DNA of 32,073 bases, taken from assembly GCA_024641945.1 (NCBI GenBank), contig JAHECD010000054.1:1-32073 (forward strand). The letters run 5' to 3'. Positions 18,847 to 27,238 of the stretch are shown piece by piece. Origin of the DNA: Rubrivivax sp. (lineage in GTDB: Bacteria > Pseudomonadota > Gammaproteobacteria > Burkholderiales > Burkholderiaceae_C). The first letter of the stretch is position 1, and each line of letters starts with the position of its first letter. The translations under genes and the position numbers were made by a program. The notes under the pieces were generated by a model, which was given only the letters and a program-made list of their open reading frames with translations, was not told the origin of the DNA and did not search any database.

Positions 18847-18852
18847 ATTATA
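18847..18852 (-). promoter_or_regulatory. Candidate -10 box upstream of rpsD
   Basis: A perfect TATAAT between rpsK and rpsD on the coding strand. The -35 region is weak (TCGATG at 18 bases). The same bases sit in a short AACCTA/TAGGTT hairpin followed by TTT, so the site could be either a promoter or a weak terminator. Confidence 0.4.
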
Positions 18853-18882
18853 GGTTGGGCCTCAGGGGCACATCGATCGAGG

Positions 18883-19284
18883 TCAGATCCGACGACGCTT
18901 CTGCGGACGGCAGCCGTTGTGCGGCACGGGTGTGACATCCGAAATTGAATTGATCCGGATACCCAACGATGCAAGCGCGCGAACGCTGGATTCGCGGCCC
19001 GGACCCGGGCCTTTGATCCGCACGTCGAGGTTCTTGATGCCCTGCTCCTGGGCCGCACGACCCGCCACCTCAGCGGCGACCTGTGCTGCAAACGGCGTCG
19101 ACTTTCGTGAACCCTTAAAGCCTTGTCCGCCGCTTGACGCCCACGCGAGAGCCCCACCCTGACGGTCGGTGATCGTGATGATGGTGTTGTTGAAGGACGC
19201 GTGGATATGTGCGAAGCCGTCCGCCACGTTCTTGCGGATCTTCTTGCTCACGCGCCGTGCGGCGGTGTTTGGTGCTTTAGCCAT
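18883..19284 (-). CDS. rpsK: 30S ribosomal protein S11
   Basis: Platform protein of the small subunit that contacts 16S rRNA near the mRNA exit and pairs with S6/S18 and S21. 133 residues. The conserved core [31 protein letters not shown] and [15 protein letters not shown] are present, ending in the usual basic [12 protein letters not shown]. The Lys/Arg-rich N-terminal extension (to about 17) is slightly longer than in E. coli, as usual in betaproteobacteria. It lies 33 bp after rpsM. Confidence 0.98.
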   Translation of the reverse strand: MAKAPNTAARRVSKKIRKNVADGFAHIHASFNNTIITITDRQGGALAWASSGGQGFKGSRKSTPFAAQVAAEVAGRAAQEQGIKNLDVRIKGPGPGRESSVRALASLGIRINSISDVTPVPHNGCRPQKRRRI

Positions 19285-19317
19285 GGTGGAAATCTTTCTC
19301 GAAAGGCGTCTTGCGGC

Positions 19318-19683
19318 TTACTTCTTGAGCGCGGCCGCGCCCTTGCGCGGACCCTTGCGGGTGCGCGCGTTGGTACGCGTGCGTTGTCCGCGCATGGGAA
19401 GACCCCGGCGATGCCGCACGCCACGGTAGCAACCCAAGTCCATCAGGCGCTTGATATTGATCGACATCTCGCGGCGCAGGTCGCCTTCGATCGTGATGCG
19501 GCCGATCTCGTCGCGGATCTTCTCCAAATCGGAGTCCGTAAGATCCTTGATCTTCTTCGAATAAGGAATGCCTACAGCGACGCAGATCTTCTGCGCCGTC
19601 GTCCTGCCAATGCCATAGATCGAGGTCAGCCCGATTTCGGCGTGCTTGTGCGGCGGGATATTGATACCGGCGATACGTGCCAT
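19318..19683 (-). CDS. rpsM: 30S ribosomal protein S13
   Basis: Head protein of the small subunit that forms bridges to L5/L31 and touches P-site tRNA through its basic tail. 121 residues. It shows [14 protein letters not shown], the helix-two-turn-helix region with [12 protein letters not shown], and the C-terminal [19 protein letters not shown] motif. In E. coli it is the first gene of the alpha operon, with the S4-responsive leader ahead of it; here it follows rpmJ by only 25 bp with no sign of that leader. Confidence 0.98.
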   Translation of the reverse strand: MARIAGINIPPHKHAEIGLTSIYGIGRTTAQKICVAVGIPYSKKIKDLTDSDLEKIRDEIGRITIEGDLRREMSINIKRLMDLGCYRGVRHRRGLPMRGQRTRTNARTRKGPRKGAAALKK

Positions 19684-19708
19684 GGTGTTCTTTCCTTCGA
19701 CCTTGAAT

Positions 19709-19822
19709 TCAGCCCTGGCGCTGCTTGTGGCGCGGGTCGGTGCAGATCACGCGCACTACACCCTTGCGGCGGATGATCTTGCAGTTACGGCACATTTTCT
19801 TTACCGATGCAGCGACTTTCAT
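19709..19822 (-). CDS. rpmJ: 50S ribosomal protein L36
   Basis: A 37-residue protein, the smallest of the large subunit. It reads [19 protein letters not shown] and ends PRHKQRQG. The zinc ligands C11, C14, C27 and H32 are all present, so this is the zinc-binding form. It lies between infA and rpsM, 19 bp after infA, and was located by translating the minus strand directly. Confidence 0.97.
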   Translation of the reverse strand: MKVAASVKKMCRNCKIIRRKGVVRVICTDPRHKQRQG

Positions 19823-19841
19823 GGTCTTCTCCTTGATCTGT

Positions 19842-20060
19842 TCATTTGGCGCGGAAGACGATCCGCGCGCGACTCAAATCGTACGGCGTGAGCTCGACAG
19901 TAACCTTGTCGCCCGGGAGGATGCGGATGTAATGCATGCGCATCTTGCCGGAGATATGACCGAGCACCACATGTCCATTTTCTAGCTTGACTCGAAACGT
20001 TGCGTTGGGGAGGTTTTCGATGATTTCCCCATGCATCTGGATGACATCGTCCTTCGCCAT
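19842..20060 (-). CDS. infA: Translation initiation factor IF-1
   Basis: Single OB-fold protein of 72 residues that blocks the ribosomal A site during initiation. The sequence runs [18 protein letters not shown], then [20 protein letters not shown] and the usual ARIVFR end. Its place between secY (4 bp upstream) and rpmJ is the arrangement of betaproteobacteria and Gram-positives; in E. coli infA is elsewhere. Many betaproteobacteria carry a second infA; none is seen in this window. Confidence 0.98.
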   Translation of the reverse strand: MAKDDVIQMHGEIIENLPNATFRVKLENGHVVLGHISGKMRMHYIRILPGDKVTVELTPYDLSRARIVFRAK

Positions 20061-20064
20061 CGCG

Positions 20065-21375
20065 TCAGCTCGTCTTGAAATTTGCCTTCTTCAAAAGTGT
20101 CTCGTATTGCTGACTCATCACGTAGCTCTGGACCTGCGCCCAGAAATCCATCGTGACCACGACGATGATCAGAAGCGACGTTCCACCGAAGTAGAACGGC
20201 ACGTTGTATTTCAATACCAGGAACTCTGGCAGCAGGCAAACCGCGGTGATATAGACGGCACCAGCAAGGGTCAGACGCCCGAGAATCTTGTCGATATGCT
20301 TTGCGGTCTGTTCGCCAGGGCGGATGCCCGGAATGAAAGCGCCACTCTTTTTCAGGTTGTCCGCCGTCTCACGACTGTTGAAAACCAACGCCGTGTAGAA
20401 GAAGCAAAAGAACACAATCATCGCGGCGTAAAGCATCACGTAGATCGGTTGTCCAGGAGACAGGGCTCCCGACAGGTCTTTTAGCCAACGCAAGCCCTCG
20501 CCTGTGGCGAACCAACCCACGACAGTGGCGGGCAGCAGGATGATCGAAGACGCGAAGATCGGTGGAATCACACCGGACATGTTCAGCTTGAGTGGCAGGT
20601 GCGACGACTGGCCGCCATAAACCTTGTTTCCTACCTGGCGCTTCGCATAATTGACCAATATCTTGCGTTGCCCGCGCTCCACGAAAACGACCACGAAGGT
20701 CACGCCAATCACGATCGCGATGATGAAAAGGCTGGCCACGATGCTCATCGAGCCTGTACGCACCAACTCGAACAAGCCACCGATAGCATTGGGGAGACCC
20801 GCCACGATGCCCGCGAATATGAGAATCGAGATTCCGTTGCCCAGACCACGCTCCGTGATCTGCTCGCCGAGCCACATCAGGAACATGGTGCCGGCGACAA
20901 GGCTGACGACGGCCGTCATACGAAATCCGAATCCCGGCGTCAGAACCAGTCCGGGAGAGCCTTCAAGCGCCAGAGCAATACCGAGCGATTGGAACAATCC
21001 CAAAAGCAAGGTTCCGTAGCGCGTATATTGAGTGATACGCCTGCGGCCGGCTTCCCCTTCTTTCTTCAACGCCTCCAACGACGGGACCACATACGTCATC
21101 AGCTGCATGATGATCGACGCTGAGATATACGGCATGATCCCGAGAGCGAAGACGGTAAACCGCGACAACGCACCCCCGCTGAACATGTTGAACAGATTCA
21201 GTATTCCGCCGCTCTGCCCCTTGAAGAGTTGCTGCAGTTGGACAGGATCGATCCCCGGCACTGGAATGTGCGCGCCAATGCGATAGACCACCAGCGCAAG
21301 CACCAGAAAGACAATGCGGCGACGCAAGTCACCGAATTTGCCACTCTTCGCCAGCTGATTCGCGTTGGTTGCCAC
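20065..21375 (-). CDS. secY: Protein translocase subunit SecY
   Basis: Pore-forming subunit of the SecYEG channel in the inner membrane. 436 residues with ten predicted helices, starting at about 22-42. It shows IPVPGID after helix 1, the plug-region segment [22 protein letters not shown], and the large cytoplasmic loop [15 protein letters not shown] needed for SecA and ribosome contact. It closes the spc section, 17 bp after rplO. Its accessory partners yajC-secD-secF are also in this window. Confidence 0.99.
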   Translation of the reverse strand: MATNANQLAKSGKFGDLRRRIVFLVLALVVYRIGAHIPVPGIDPVQLQQLFKGQSGGILNLFNMFSGGALSRFTVFALGIMPYISASIIMQLMTYVVPSLEALKKEGEAGRRRITQYTRYGTLLLGLFQSLGIALALEGSPGLVLTPGFGFRMTAVVSLVAGTMFLMWLGEQITERGLGNGISILIFAGIVAGLPNAIGGLFELVRTGSMSIVASLFIIAIVIGVTFVVVFVERGQRKILVNYAKRQVGNKVYGGQSSHLPLKLNMSGVIPPIFASSIILLPATVVGWFATGEGLRWLKDLSGALSPGQPIYVMLYAAMIVFFCFFYTALVFNSRETADNLKKSGAFIPGIRPGEQTAKHIDKILGRLTLAGAVYITAVCLLPEFLVLKYNVPFYFGGTSLLIIVVVTMDFWAQVQSYVMSQQYETLLKKANFKTS

Positions 21376-21392
21376 GGAGCCTATATCCTTCC

Positions 21393-21833
21393 TCAGGCCT
21401 CGGCAACGATCGAGCCGCCGGCGGCCTCAATGGCCGCCTTGGCGCCTGCCGTCGCGCCGATCCCTTTGAGCGACACCTTGCGCTTGAGTTCGCCAGACTT
21501 GATCACCTTCACCACCTTGGCGATTTCTCGTACCAGGCCCGCTTGTTTGAGTGCGACGAGGTCGACCTCGTCAGCGCCCAGGCGCTCCAGATCGGTAAGA
21601 CTGATTTCAGCGTTGTATTTCAGCGATGGGGACTTGAATCCCCGCTTCGGCAGACGTCGCTGCAACGGCATTTGGCCGCCTTCGAAGCCGACCTTGTGGA
21701 AACCGCCGGCCCGCGATTTTTGACCTTTGTGTCCACGGCCAGCCGTCTTGCCAAGTCCTGATCCGATGCCGCGACCAACACGGCGTCGCGCCTTCTTAGC
21801 GCCAGTTGAGGGTGCGATATTGTTCAGTTCCAT
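21393..21833 (-). CDS. rplO: 50S ribosomal protein L15
   Basis: Late-assembly protein of the large subunit, 146 residues. The long basic N-terminal extension ([27 protein letters not shown] region) and the [13 protein letters not shown] motif are intact, followed by a small globular C-terminal domain. Its ATG overlaps the rpmD stop as TGATG, so translation is coupled. Confidence 0.98.
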   Translation of the reverse strand: MELNNIAPSTGAKKARRRVGRGIGSGLGKTAGRGHKGQKSRAGGFHKVGFEGGQMPLQRRLPKRGFKSPSLKYNAEISLTDLERLGADEVDLVALKQAGLVREIAKVVKVIKSGELKRKVSLKGIGATAGAKAAIEAAGGSIVAEA

Positions 21834-22015
21834 CAGAGCACCTTCACAAGGTACGCAATCTTGTTGATCATGCCGCGCACGGCCGGCGTGTCCTCGAGTT
21901 CGGACTCGCTGTTGAGCCGGCGCAAACCCAGGCCCACCACGGTCGCACGGTGCGAAGCCTTACAGCCAATCGGGCTGCGGACCAGCTTGACCTTTAGGGA
22001 TTTCTTGTCGGACAT
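21833..22015 (-). CDS. rpmD: 50S ribosomal protein L30
   Basis: 60-residue protein with the family core [18 protein letters not shown] and the LRRLNSE turn. Normal length and position between rpsE and rplO. It overlaps rplO by one base. The gene lies 20 bp after rpsE. Confidence 0.97.
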   Translation of the reverse strand: MSDKKSLKVKLVRSPIGCKASHRATVVGLGLRRLNSESELEDTPAVRGMINKIAYLVKVL

Positions 22016-22035
22016 GAGTTTCTCCAGCCACAGAT

Positions 22036-22554
22036 TCAGTTGAAGATTTCTTCAACCGTCTTGCCGCGCTTCGCGGCGATCTCGGCTGCCGTCGTAGAGC
22101 GGCGCAATGCGTCGAGCGTCGCACGCACCATGTTGTACGGATTGGCCGAGCCAAGGCTCTTGGCCACGATATCTGTCACGCCCATGACCTCGAAGACGGC
22201 TCGCATCGGTCCGCCTGCAATGATGCCGTCGCCGGGTTTTGCGGGCGCCATCAGAACGCGCGCGGCACCGTGCTCGCCGAAGACATTGTGGGTGATCGTG
22301 CCATTGTTCAGCTGCACCTTGAACATGCCGCGACGCGCATCTTCCATCGCCTTCTGCACGGCAACCGGCACTTCCTTCGCCTTGCCCTTGCCCATGCCGA
22401 TACGGCCGTCACCGTCTCCGACGACGGTGAGCGCTGCAAAACTCAGCGTGCGGCCGCCCTTGACGACTTTGGTGACGCGGTTGACCGCAATCATCTTTTC
22501 CTTCAGGCCGTCGTCATTGCCTTCGGTCTGAGCGCGGGGTTGGAACTTCGCCAT
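22036..22554 (-). CDS. rpsE: 30S ribosomal protein S5
   Basis: Small-subunit protein important for decoding accuracy and mRNA unwinding at the entry tunnel. 172 residues. The N-terminal double-stranded-RNA-binding fold has [17 protein letters not shown] (the loop where spectinomycin resistance changes occur in other bacteria, here wild type in appearance) and [20 protein letters not shown]. The C-terminal domain has [18 protein letters not shown] and [11 protein letters not shown]. It lies 30 bp after rplR. Confidence 0.98.
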   Translation of the reverse strand: MAKFQPRAQTEGNDDGLKEKMIAVNRVTKVVKGGRTLSFAALTVVGDGDGRIGMGKGKAKEVPVAVQKAMEDARRGMFKVQLNNGTITHNVFGEHGAARVLMAPAKPGDGIIAGGPMRAVFEVMGVTDIVAKSLGSANPYNMVRATLDALRRSTTAAEIAAKRGKTVEEIFN

Positions 22555-22584
22555 GATTAGATATTCCTTCGGGTTGCGCGTGCG

Positions 22585-22941
22585 TCAGAACTGCAGACCG
22601 GCTTCTCGCGCGGCTTCTGCGAGTGCTTTGACTCGACCATGAAACGCGAAACCGCCACGGTCGAACGCCACCTTGTCGACGCCCGCCGCCTTGGCTTTTT
22701 CCGCAATGCGTTTGCCGATCAGTGCGGCAGCCGCTGCATTGCCGCCATTGGTAACCTGAGCGCGGATTTCCTTCTCGGCAGTGGACGCGCTGGCAAGCAC
22801 CTTCGCGCCGTCTTCGGAGATGACACTCGCATAGATGTGCATGTTGGAACGGAAGACCGTGAGACGGGCAACCATCTGCTTGGCGATGCGAACGCGAGTC
22901 TGACGCGAGCGGCGCAGACGCTGAGCTTTTTTGGTGAGCAT
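22585..22941 (-). CDS. rplR: 50S ribosomal protein L18
   Basis: 5S rRNA-binding protein of 118 residues. The basic N-terminus [16 protein letters not shown] and the core [13 protein letters not shown] are followed by [18 protein letters not shown] and the terminal [21 protein letters not shown], all as expected. It acts with L5 (rplE, also in this cluster) in the central protuberance. The gap to rplF is 11 bp. Confidence 0.98.
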   Translation of the reverse strand: MLTKKAQRLRRSRQTRVRIAKQMVARLTVFRSNMHIYASVISEDGAKVLASASTAEKEIRAQVTNGGNAAAAALIGKRIAEKAKAAGVDKVAFDRGGFAFHGRVKALAEAAREAGLQF

Positions 22942-22952
22942 GGTGCGGCCCC

Positions 22953-23486
22953 TTATTTCTTCTTCGTTTCCTTGAGCACGATCCGCTCACCGACGTAGCG
23001 GATGCCTTTGCCCTTGTAGGGCTCCGGCGGGCGGATTGCTCGAACTTCGGCGGCCACCTGACCCACCGCTTGGCGGTCGGCGCCCTTGATGACGATCTCC
23101 GTCTGGGTCGGGCACTCTACCTTCACGCCTTCAGGCATCTCCTTGACTACCGGGTGCGAAAAGCCGACCTGAAGATTCAGCTTCGTTCCTTGAGCTTGGG
23201 CGCGGAAACCCACGCCGACCAACGACAGCTTCTTTTCAAAGCCCTTGCCGACGCCTTCGACCATGTTCGCCAGCAGCGCGCGCATCGTTCCGCTCATTGC
23301 ATTGGCGGCGGCGCTATCGTTAGCAGGCTCAACTTTGAGCGAACCGGCATCGTTCTTGACCGACACGAGAGCATTCCCAGCGCGCACGAGCGTGCCGTTT
23401 GAGCCCTTAACGGTAATTTGATCCGCCGTGATCTGCACGTCCACACCCTTTGGGACGGCGACCGGCATCTTTCCAACGCGGGACAT
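22953..23486 (-). CDS. rplF: 50S ribosomal protein L6
   Basis: Large-subunit protein near the GTPase-associated centre. 177 residues in two similar domains; [14 protein letters not shown] opens the first. The C-terminal domain carries the signature [14 protein letters not shown] close to the end, followed by a basic KETKKK tail. It lies 12 bp after rpsH. Confidence 0.98.
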   Translation of the reverse strand: MSRVGKMPVAVPKGVDVQITADQITVKGSNGTLVRAGNALVSVKNDAGSLKVEPANDSAAANAMSGTMRALLANMVEGVGKGFEKKLSLVGVGFRAQAQGTKLNLQVGFSHPVVKEMPEGVKVECPTQTEIVIKGADRQAVGQVAAEVRAIRPPEPYKGKGIRYVGERIVLKETKKK

Positions 23487-23498
23487 TGGCGTCTCCTA

Positions 23499-23894
23499 TC
23501 AGGCCACGAAACACAGAACTTCGCCGCCGACACCGGTCTGACGGGCCTTGCGATCGGTCATCACCCCCTTGGGCGTGGTGACAATCGCCACCCCAAGGCC
23601 GTTCATGACCTGAGGGATCGCGTCCCGTCCTTTGTAGATGCGAAGGCCAGGGCGACTCACGCGCTCGATGCGCTCGATCACAGGACGGCCGCCGTAGTAC
23701 TTGAGACCAATCTCGAGCTCGCTCTTACCGGTGTCCGCACGAACGACGAAACCATCGATGTAGCCCTCGTCCTTCAGCACTTGCGCGATAGCGACCTTCA
23801 ACTTCGACGAAGGCATCGTGACGACGGCCTTTTCTACGAGTTGCGCATTCCGGATGCGGGTCAGCATGTCCGCGATGGGATCACTCATGCTCAT
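23499..23894 (-). CDS. rpsH: 30S ribosomal protein S8
   Basis: Central-domain 16S rRNA-binding protein, 131 residues. It shows [18 protein letters not shown] and the C-terminal [22 protein letters not shown]. Two nearby ATG codons are possible; the first fits best, with GGAGAT six bases upstream. In E. coli S8 represses the spc operon by binding near the rplE start; I did not identify the matching RNA structure here. Confidence 0.98.
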   Translation of the reverse strand: MSMSDPIADMLTRIRNAQLVEKAVVTMPSSKLKVAIAQVLKDEGYIDGFVVRADTGKSELEIGLKYYGGRPVIERIERVSRPGLRIYKGRDAIPQVMNGLGVAIVTTPKGVMTDRKARQTGVGGEVLCFVA

Positions 23895-23923
23895 GGGTTA
23901 TCTCCTGCTTTGCCTGACGCCGC

Positions 23924-24229
23924 TTACCAGCTCGCCTTGACGATGCCGGGAATGTCACCCCGGAACGCCAATTCGCGAATCTTGCTGCGCGCCAGCCCGA
24001 ACTTGCGGAACGTGCCGCGCGGGCGGCCTGTGATCTCGCACCGATTGCGCAGCCGCGTGGGGTTCGCATTGCGCGGCAGCTTCTGCAGCTCGAGTCGCGC
24101 TGAGTAGCGCTCTTCGTCGCTGCGCCGGGCGTCGCGGGCTACGGCCTGCAACTCGGCGTACTTCTTCGCATACTTGGCGACCAGCTTCTCGCGCTTCTGC
24201 TCGCGCTGGATGAGGGACGTTTTGGCCAT
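23924..24229 (-). CDS. rpsN: 30S ribosomal protein S14
   Basis: Head protein of the small subunit. 101 residues starting [14 protein letters not shown]; an upstream extension of the open frame does not match the family. It is the long zinc-free form: the region [17 protein letters not shown] has only one Cys instead of the CxxC pairs. It lies between rplE and rpsH, 16 bp after rplE. Confidence 0.98.
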   Translation of the reverse strand: MAKTSLIQREQKREKLVAKYAKKYAELQAVARDARRSDEERYSARLELQKLPRNANPTRLRNRCEITGRPRGTFRKFGLARSKIRELAFRGDIPGIVKASW

Positions 24230-24245
24230 GGTTGTCGCCTGACTC

Positions 24246-24800
24246 TTAGTTCTTGAACGGGAACTTGAAGGCGGCGAGCAGTGCCCTGCACTCATCGTCG
24301 TTCTTCGCGCTCGTCGTGATGCTGATATTCAGCCCGCGGATGGCGTCGATCTTGTCGTAGTCGATTTCCGGGAAGATGATCTGCTCCTTGACGCCGACGT
24401 TGTAATTGCCGCGGCCGTCGAAAGCGCGACCCGAGATTCCGCGGAAATCGCGCACGCGCGGCAAAGCAATGGTGACGAAACGATCAAGGAACTCGTACAT
24501 CCTTACGCCGCGCAACGTGACCATGCAGCCGATCGGCACACCATCGCGAATCTTGAAGCCGGCAATGGCCTTCTTCGACTTCGTGACGACCGGCTTTTGG
24601 CCGGCGATCTTGGCAAGGTCGCCGACAGCGTTGTCCATCACCTTTTTGTCGGATACCGCCTCGCTGACACCCATGTTCAACGTGATCTTGGTCAGACGCG
24701 GCACCTGCATGGACGACTTGAAGCCGAACTTCTTGACCAGGTCCGGGACGATGGTTTCGCGGTAATACGTCTGCAGACGCGCGGTTTGCTGTTGAGCCAT
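24246..24800 (-). CDS. rplE: 50S ribosomal protein L5
   Basis: 5S rRNA-binding protein of the central protuberance, contacting P-site tRNA. 184 residues from the ATG encoding [10 protein letters not shown], a few longer at the N-terminus than E. coli L5. Conserved blocks [45 protein letters not shown] and [10 protein letters not shown] are present. I rejected a 28-codon longer frame because it overlaps rplX. The gap to rplX is 13 bp. Confidence 0.97.
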   Translation of the reverse strand: MAQQQTARLQTYYRETIVPDLVKKFGFKSSMQVPRLTKITLNMGVSEAVSDKKVMDNAVGDLAKIAGQKPVVTKSKKAIAGFKIRDGVPIGCMVTLRGVRMYEFLDRFVTIALPRVRDFRGISGRAFDGRGNYNVGVKEQIIFPEIDYDKIDAIRGLNISITTSAKNDDECRALLAAFKFPFKN

Positions 24801-24813
24801 TTCTTTACCCGCC

Positions 24814-25131
24814 TCAGACCTTGATCTCTTCACCGCTGGACTTGAAGACCCGAACTTTGGTCTTGTCAGCGAGGAACTTGACACCGACCCGATCGGCCTT
24901 GCCGGTAGCCGGGTTGAAAATGGCCACGTTGGATTGGTGGATCGGCATTGTCTTGTCGATCACACCGCCGGTCGACCCCTTGAGAGGGTTGGGCTTGACG
25001 TGCTTCTTGACCATGTTTACGCCGTCGACGACCAGGTGGTCATCGTCAACGCGGCGACTCACAGTCCCGCGCTTACCTTTGTCACGGCCGGTCAACACTA
25101 TGACCTGGTCGCCTTTGCGAATCTTGTTCAT
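24814..25131 (-). CDS. rplX: 50S ribosomal protein L24
   Basis: Assembly-initiating large-subunit protein, 105 residues. The N-terminal KOW motif is at about 3-30 ([21 protein letters not shown]). [11 protein letters not shown] and [21 protein letters not shown] follow. The start is the ATG at 25131, eight codons inside the longest frame, with GGAGTC in front. It lies 20 bp after rplN. Confidence 0.97.
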   Translation of the reverse strand: MNKIRKGDQVIVLTGRDKGKRGTVSRRVDDDHLVVDGVNMVKKHVKPNPLKGSTGGVIDKTMPIHQSNVAIFNPATGKADRVGVKFLADKTKVRVFKSSGEEIKV

Positions 25132-25151
25132 GGTGACTCCTTGGCTCGACC

Positions 25152-25520
25152 TCAAAGCACTTCGGGCGCCAGAGAAACGATCTTCATGAAGCGCTCAGTA
25201 CGCAGTTCGCGCGTCACCGGGCCGAAGATTCGCGTTCCGATCGGCTCGAGCTTCGCATTCAGCAAGACGGCAGCATTGCCGTCGAACCTCACAAGCGAGC
25301 CGTCCTGGCGACGAACGCCTTTGGCTGTACGCACAACCACAGCGCTGTAGACCTCGCCCTTCTTTACCCGCCCACGCGGCGCAGCCTCTTTGATGCTGAC
25401 CTTGATGACATCTCCGATGCCCGCATAGCGCCGCTTGGAGCCACCGAGCACCTTGATGCACATGACGGACTTCGCGCCCGTGTTGTCTGCGACATCCAGT
25501 CGCGACTGCATTTGGATCAT
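25152..25520 (-). CDS. rplN: 50S ribosomal protein L14
   Basis: Large-subunit protein at the bridge to 16S rRNA helix 14. 122 residues from [17 protein letters not shown], the universal start. An in-frame ATG 11 codons upstream exists, but GGGGAC lies at the right distance from 25520. The motif [17 protein letters not shown] and the terminal [12 protein letters not shown] are intact. It is the first gene of the spc section and has a promoter (25684-25713) about 160 bp ahead. Confidence 0.98.
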   Translation of the reverse strand: MIQMQSRLDVADNTGAKSVMCIKVLGGSKRRYAGIGDVIKVSIKEAAPRGRVKKGEVYSAVVVRTAKGVRRQDGSLVRFDGNAAVLLNAKLEPIGTRIFGPVTRELRTERFMKIVSLAPEVL

Positions 25521-25683
25521 TTGGTTGTCCCCAACTTGAATCGCGCGAGGCATGCTGCCTGTTGTGATTCAGTCTTGGGCCCGTCGTGCGTATCGCCCGT
25601 CGAAGGCGCTACGCCCGGTTGGGCGGAGTCGAGTTAGAAGTTTGGTGCGAGCGCACCGCCCCTCTAGTTCGGGAAAGCCTGCA

Positions 25684-25713
25684 ATTATGCAGTAATTGCT
25701 TTTAGCTTGTCAA
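25684..25713 (-). promoter_or_regulatory. Near-consensus promoter of the spc section
   Basis: A perfect -35 TTGACA (25708-25713) is followed after 18 bp by CATAAT (25684-25689), five of six to consensus, with A/T-rich spacer. The -35 box contains the TGA stop codon of the peroxiredoxin gene. Transcription would begin near 25677, giving a leader of about 155 bases before rplN, which includes a GGTGC/GCACC hairpin. Confidence 0.82.
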
Positions 25714-26219
25714 GCGGCGGTGGCCTGCTGCAGCATCGTGTCCGCATCGCTGACCTCGAACTTGCCCGGCGCCTCGACGTTGAGTGTTTTGACGACTCCG
25801 TCCACGACGAGCATTGAGTAGCGATTTGAGCGCAGCCCCATGCCGCGCGCTGTAAGGTCGAGCGTCAAACCTGTTGCCTTTGCGAAATCAGCGCTGCCGT
25901 CCGCCATCATGCGAACCTTCCCGCCTGTTTTTTGGTCCCTCCCCCAAGCGCCCATCACAAAGGCGTCATTGACGGACACGCACCAAATTTCGTCGACGCC
26001 CGCACGCTTTAGCGCATCTGCCTTCTCGACGAATCCCGGGACATGCTTTGCCGAACACGTCGGGGTGTATGCACCGGGCAGCGCGAAGATGGCGATCTTC
26101 TTGCCCGCGGTGGCCTTTTCGATGTCGAACGCGTTGGGGCCGATTGAGCATCCATTGCCTTCGACTTCAATGAACTCCTGGAAGGTGCCCGCGGGCAACC
26201 GATCTCCAACCTTGATCAT
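25710..26219 (-). CDS. Peroxiredoxin, Prx5/hybrid type
   Basis: Thiol peroxidase of 169 residues that reduces hydrogen peroxide or organic peroxides. The thioredoxin-like fold carries PGAYTPTC at 48-55, with the peroxidatic Cys55 and Thr52, and the partner Arg in GLRSNRYSML (R133). Cys80 in EIWCVSVND is the second Cys usual in this subgroup; Cys24 is a further one. The resolving partner is unknown, and such proteins often use glutathione/glutaredoxin. The ATG has AGGAGG eight bases ahead, a very strong site; an earlier frame start is not supported. It sits between rpsQ and rplN, behind an intrinsic terminator and in front of the spc promoter, so it interrupts the usual ribosomal gene order. 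Confidence 0.95.
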   Translation of the reverse strand: MIKVGDRLPAGTFQEFIEVEGNGCSIGPNAFDIEKATAGKKIAIFALPGAYTPTCSAKHVPGFVEKADALKRAGVDEIWCVSVNDAFVMGAWGRDQKTGGKVRMMADGSADFAKATGLTLDLTARGMGLRSNRYSMLVVDGVVKTLNVEAPGKFEVSDADTMLQQATAA

Positions 26220-26249
26220 GGCAACTCCTCCTGTCGTGGTGAGCCCTGG

Positions 26250-26290
26250 AAAAAACAAAGCCGAAGCGCCAGTGTGACGGCGATTCGGCT
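26250..26290 (-). terminator. Intrinsic terminator after rpsQ
   Basis: On the minus strand AGCCGAA, one mismatch, CGCC, 8-base loop, GGCG, mismatch, TTCGGCT, then TTGTTTTTT. This long stem with a strong T run should end the S10 section. It lies only 31 bp before the peroxiredoxin ATG. Confidence 0.9.
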
Positions 26291-26333
26291 GTTGCGTACG
26301 AGGGCAGGACAAAGCCCCCTCGGCCTGTTGAAG

Positions 26334-26609
26334 TCAGATGAGCTTGGCTTTCTCTACAAGGCGGGTGACTGCCCAAGCCTTCGTCTTCGAGATGGGCCGC
26401 GTCTCCGAAATCTCGACCATGTCGCCGAGCTTGTATTCGCCCTTTTCGTCGTGCGCGTGGTACTTACGCGAGCGAGCCACGATCTTGCCGTAGAGCTCGT
26501 GCGCCGCACGCCGCTCGACCAAAACGGTTACGGTCTTGGCACGCTTGTCACTTACGATTCGACCGACCAGCGTTCGCGTATTTTTCACCGTGGATTGAGT
26601 CTCGCTCAC
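26334..26609 (-). CDS. rpsQ: 30S ribosomal protein S17
   Basis: Primary 16S rRNA-binding protein with an OB fold, 91 residues. It shows [28 protein letters not shown] and the late [18 protein letters not shown]. The start is GTG, overlapping the rpmC stop codon as GTGA, so its translation is coupled to L29. It is the last gene of the S10 section; a terminator follows. Confidence 0.97.
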   Translation of the reverse strand: MSETQSTVKNTRTLVGRIVSDKRAKTVTVLVERRAAHELYGKIVARSRKYHAHDEKGEYKLGDMVEISETRPISKTKAWAVTRLVEKAKLI

Positions 26610-26806
26610 TTCGCGGCCCCCTTCTTCTTCTCAGCGATTACGGTGTGTGCGCGCGCAATGTCGCGCCGCGTCTTGCCCAACTGCGAATGGTTGCCCAGTT
26701 GCTGCGTGGCCTTTTGCATGCGCAGGCCAAAGTGAGCCTTCAGCAGGTCGGACACTTCCTTCTCGAGCGCTGCCACGTCTTTTGTCCGCAATTCAGATGC
26801 TTTCAT
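26606..26806 (-). CDS. rpmC: 50S ribosomal protein L29
   Basis: 66-residue two-helix protein next to the tunnel exit, beside L23. [22 protein letters not shown] and [10 protein letters not shown] with the final [15 protein letters not shown] are all family features. The stop overlaps the rpsQ start. The gap to rplP is 13 bp. Confidence 0.97.
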   Translation of the reverse strand: MKASELRTKDVAALEKEVSDLLKAHFGLRMQKATQQLGNHSQLGKTRRDIARAHTVIAEKKKGAAK

Positions 26807-26819
26807 CTTGCTCTCCGGG

Positions 26820-27236
26820 TCAGGCGCCGACTTGACGCGCGACGAACGTGCAGCGCAGAGGCAACTTGGCCGCCGCTAGCGTAAACGCCTCGCGCGCCAG
26901 GTTCTCGGGCACGCCATTGATTTCGTATAGCACCTTGCCCGGCTGGATCTCTGCCACGTAGTACTCAGGATTGCCCTTGCCATTGCCCATGCGAACTTCG
27001 GCCGGCTTCTGCGAAATTGGCTTGTCCGGAAAGATGCGGATGAAGATTCGGCCGCCACGCTTGATGTGACGTGAGATTGCGCGGCGGGCCGCTTCAATCT
27101 GGCGAGCCGTCAGACGCCCGCGCTCAGTAGCCTTGAGGCCGAAATCACCGAACGAAACCGCCGCGCCACGGGTGGCTACGCCGGTATTGCGGCCTTTCTG
27201 CTCCTTGCGGTATTTGCGCCGTGAGGGTTGCAGCAT
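26820..27236 (-). CDS. rplP: 50S ribosomal protein L16
   Basis: Large-subunit protein close to the A site and peptidyl transferase centre. 138 residues. It shows [17 protein letters not shown], the [20 protein letters not shown] block, and [20 protein letters not shown], the loop whose Arg is hydroxylated in E. coli. It begins 2 bp after the rpsC stop codon. Confidence 0.98.
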   Translation of the reverse strand: MLQPSRRKYRKEQKGRNTGVATRGAAVSFGDFGLKATERGRLTARQIEAARRAISRHIKRGGRIFIRIFPDKPISQKPAEVRMGNGKGNPEYYVAEIQPGKVLYEINGVPENLAREAFTLAAAKLPLRCTFVARQVGA

Positions 27237-27238
27237 AG

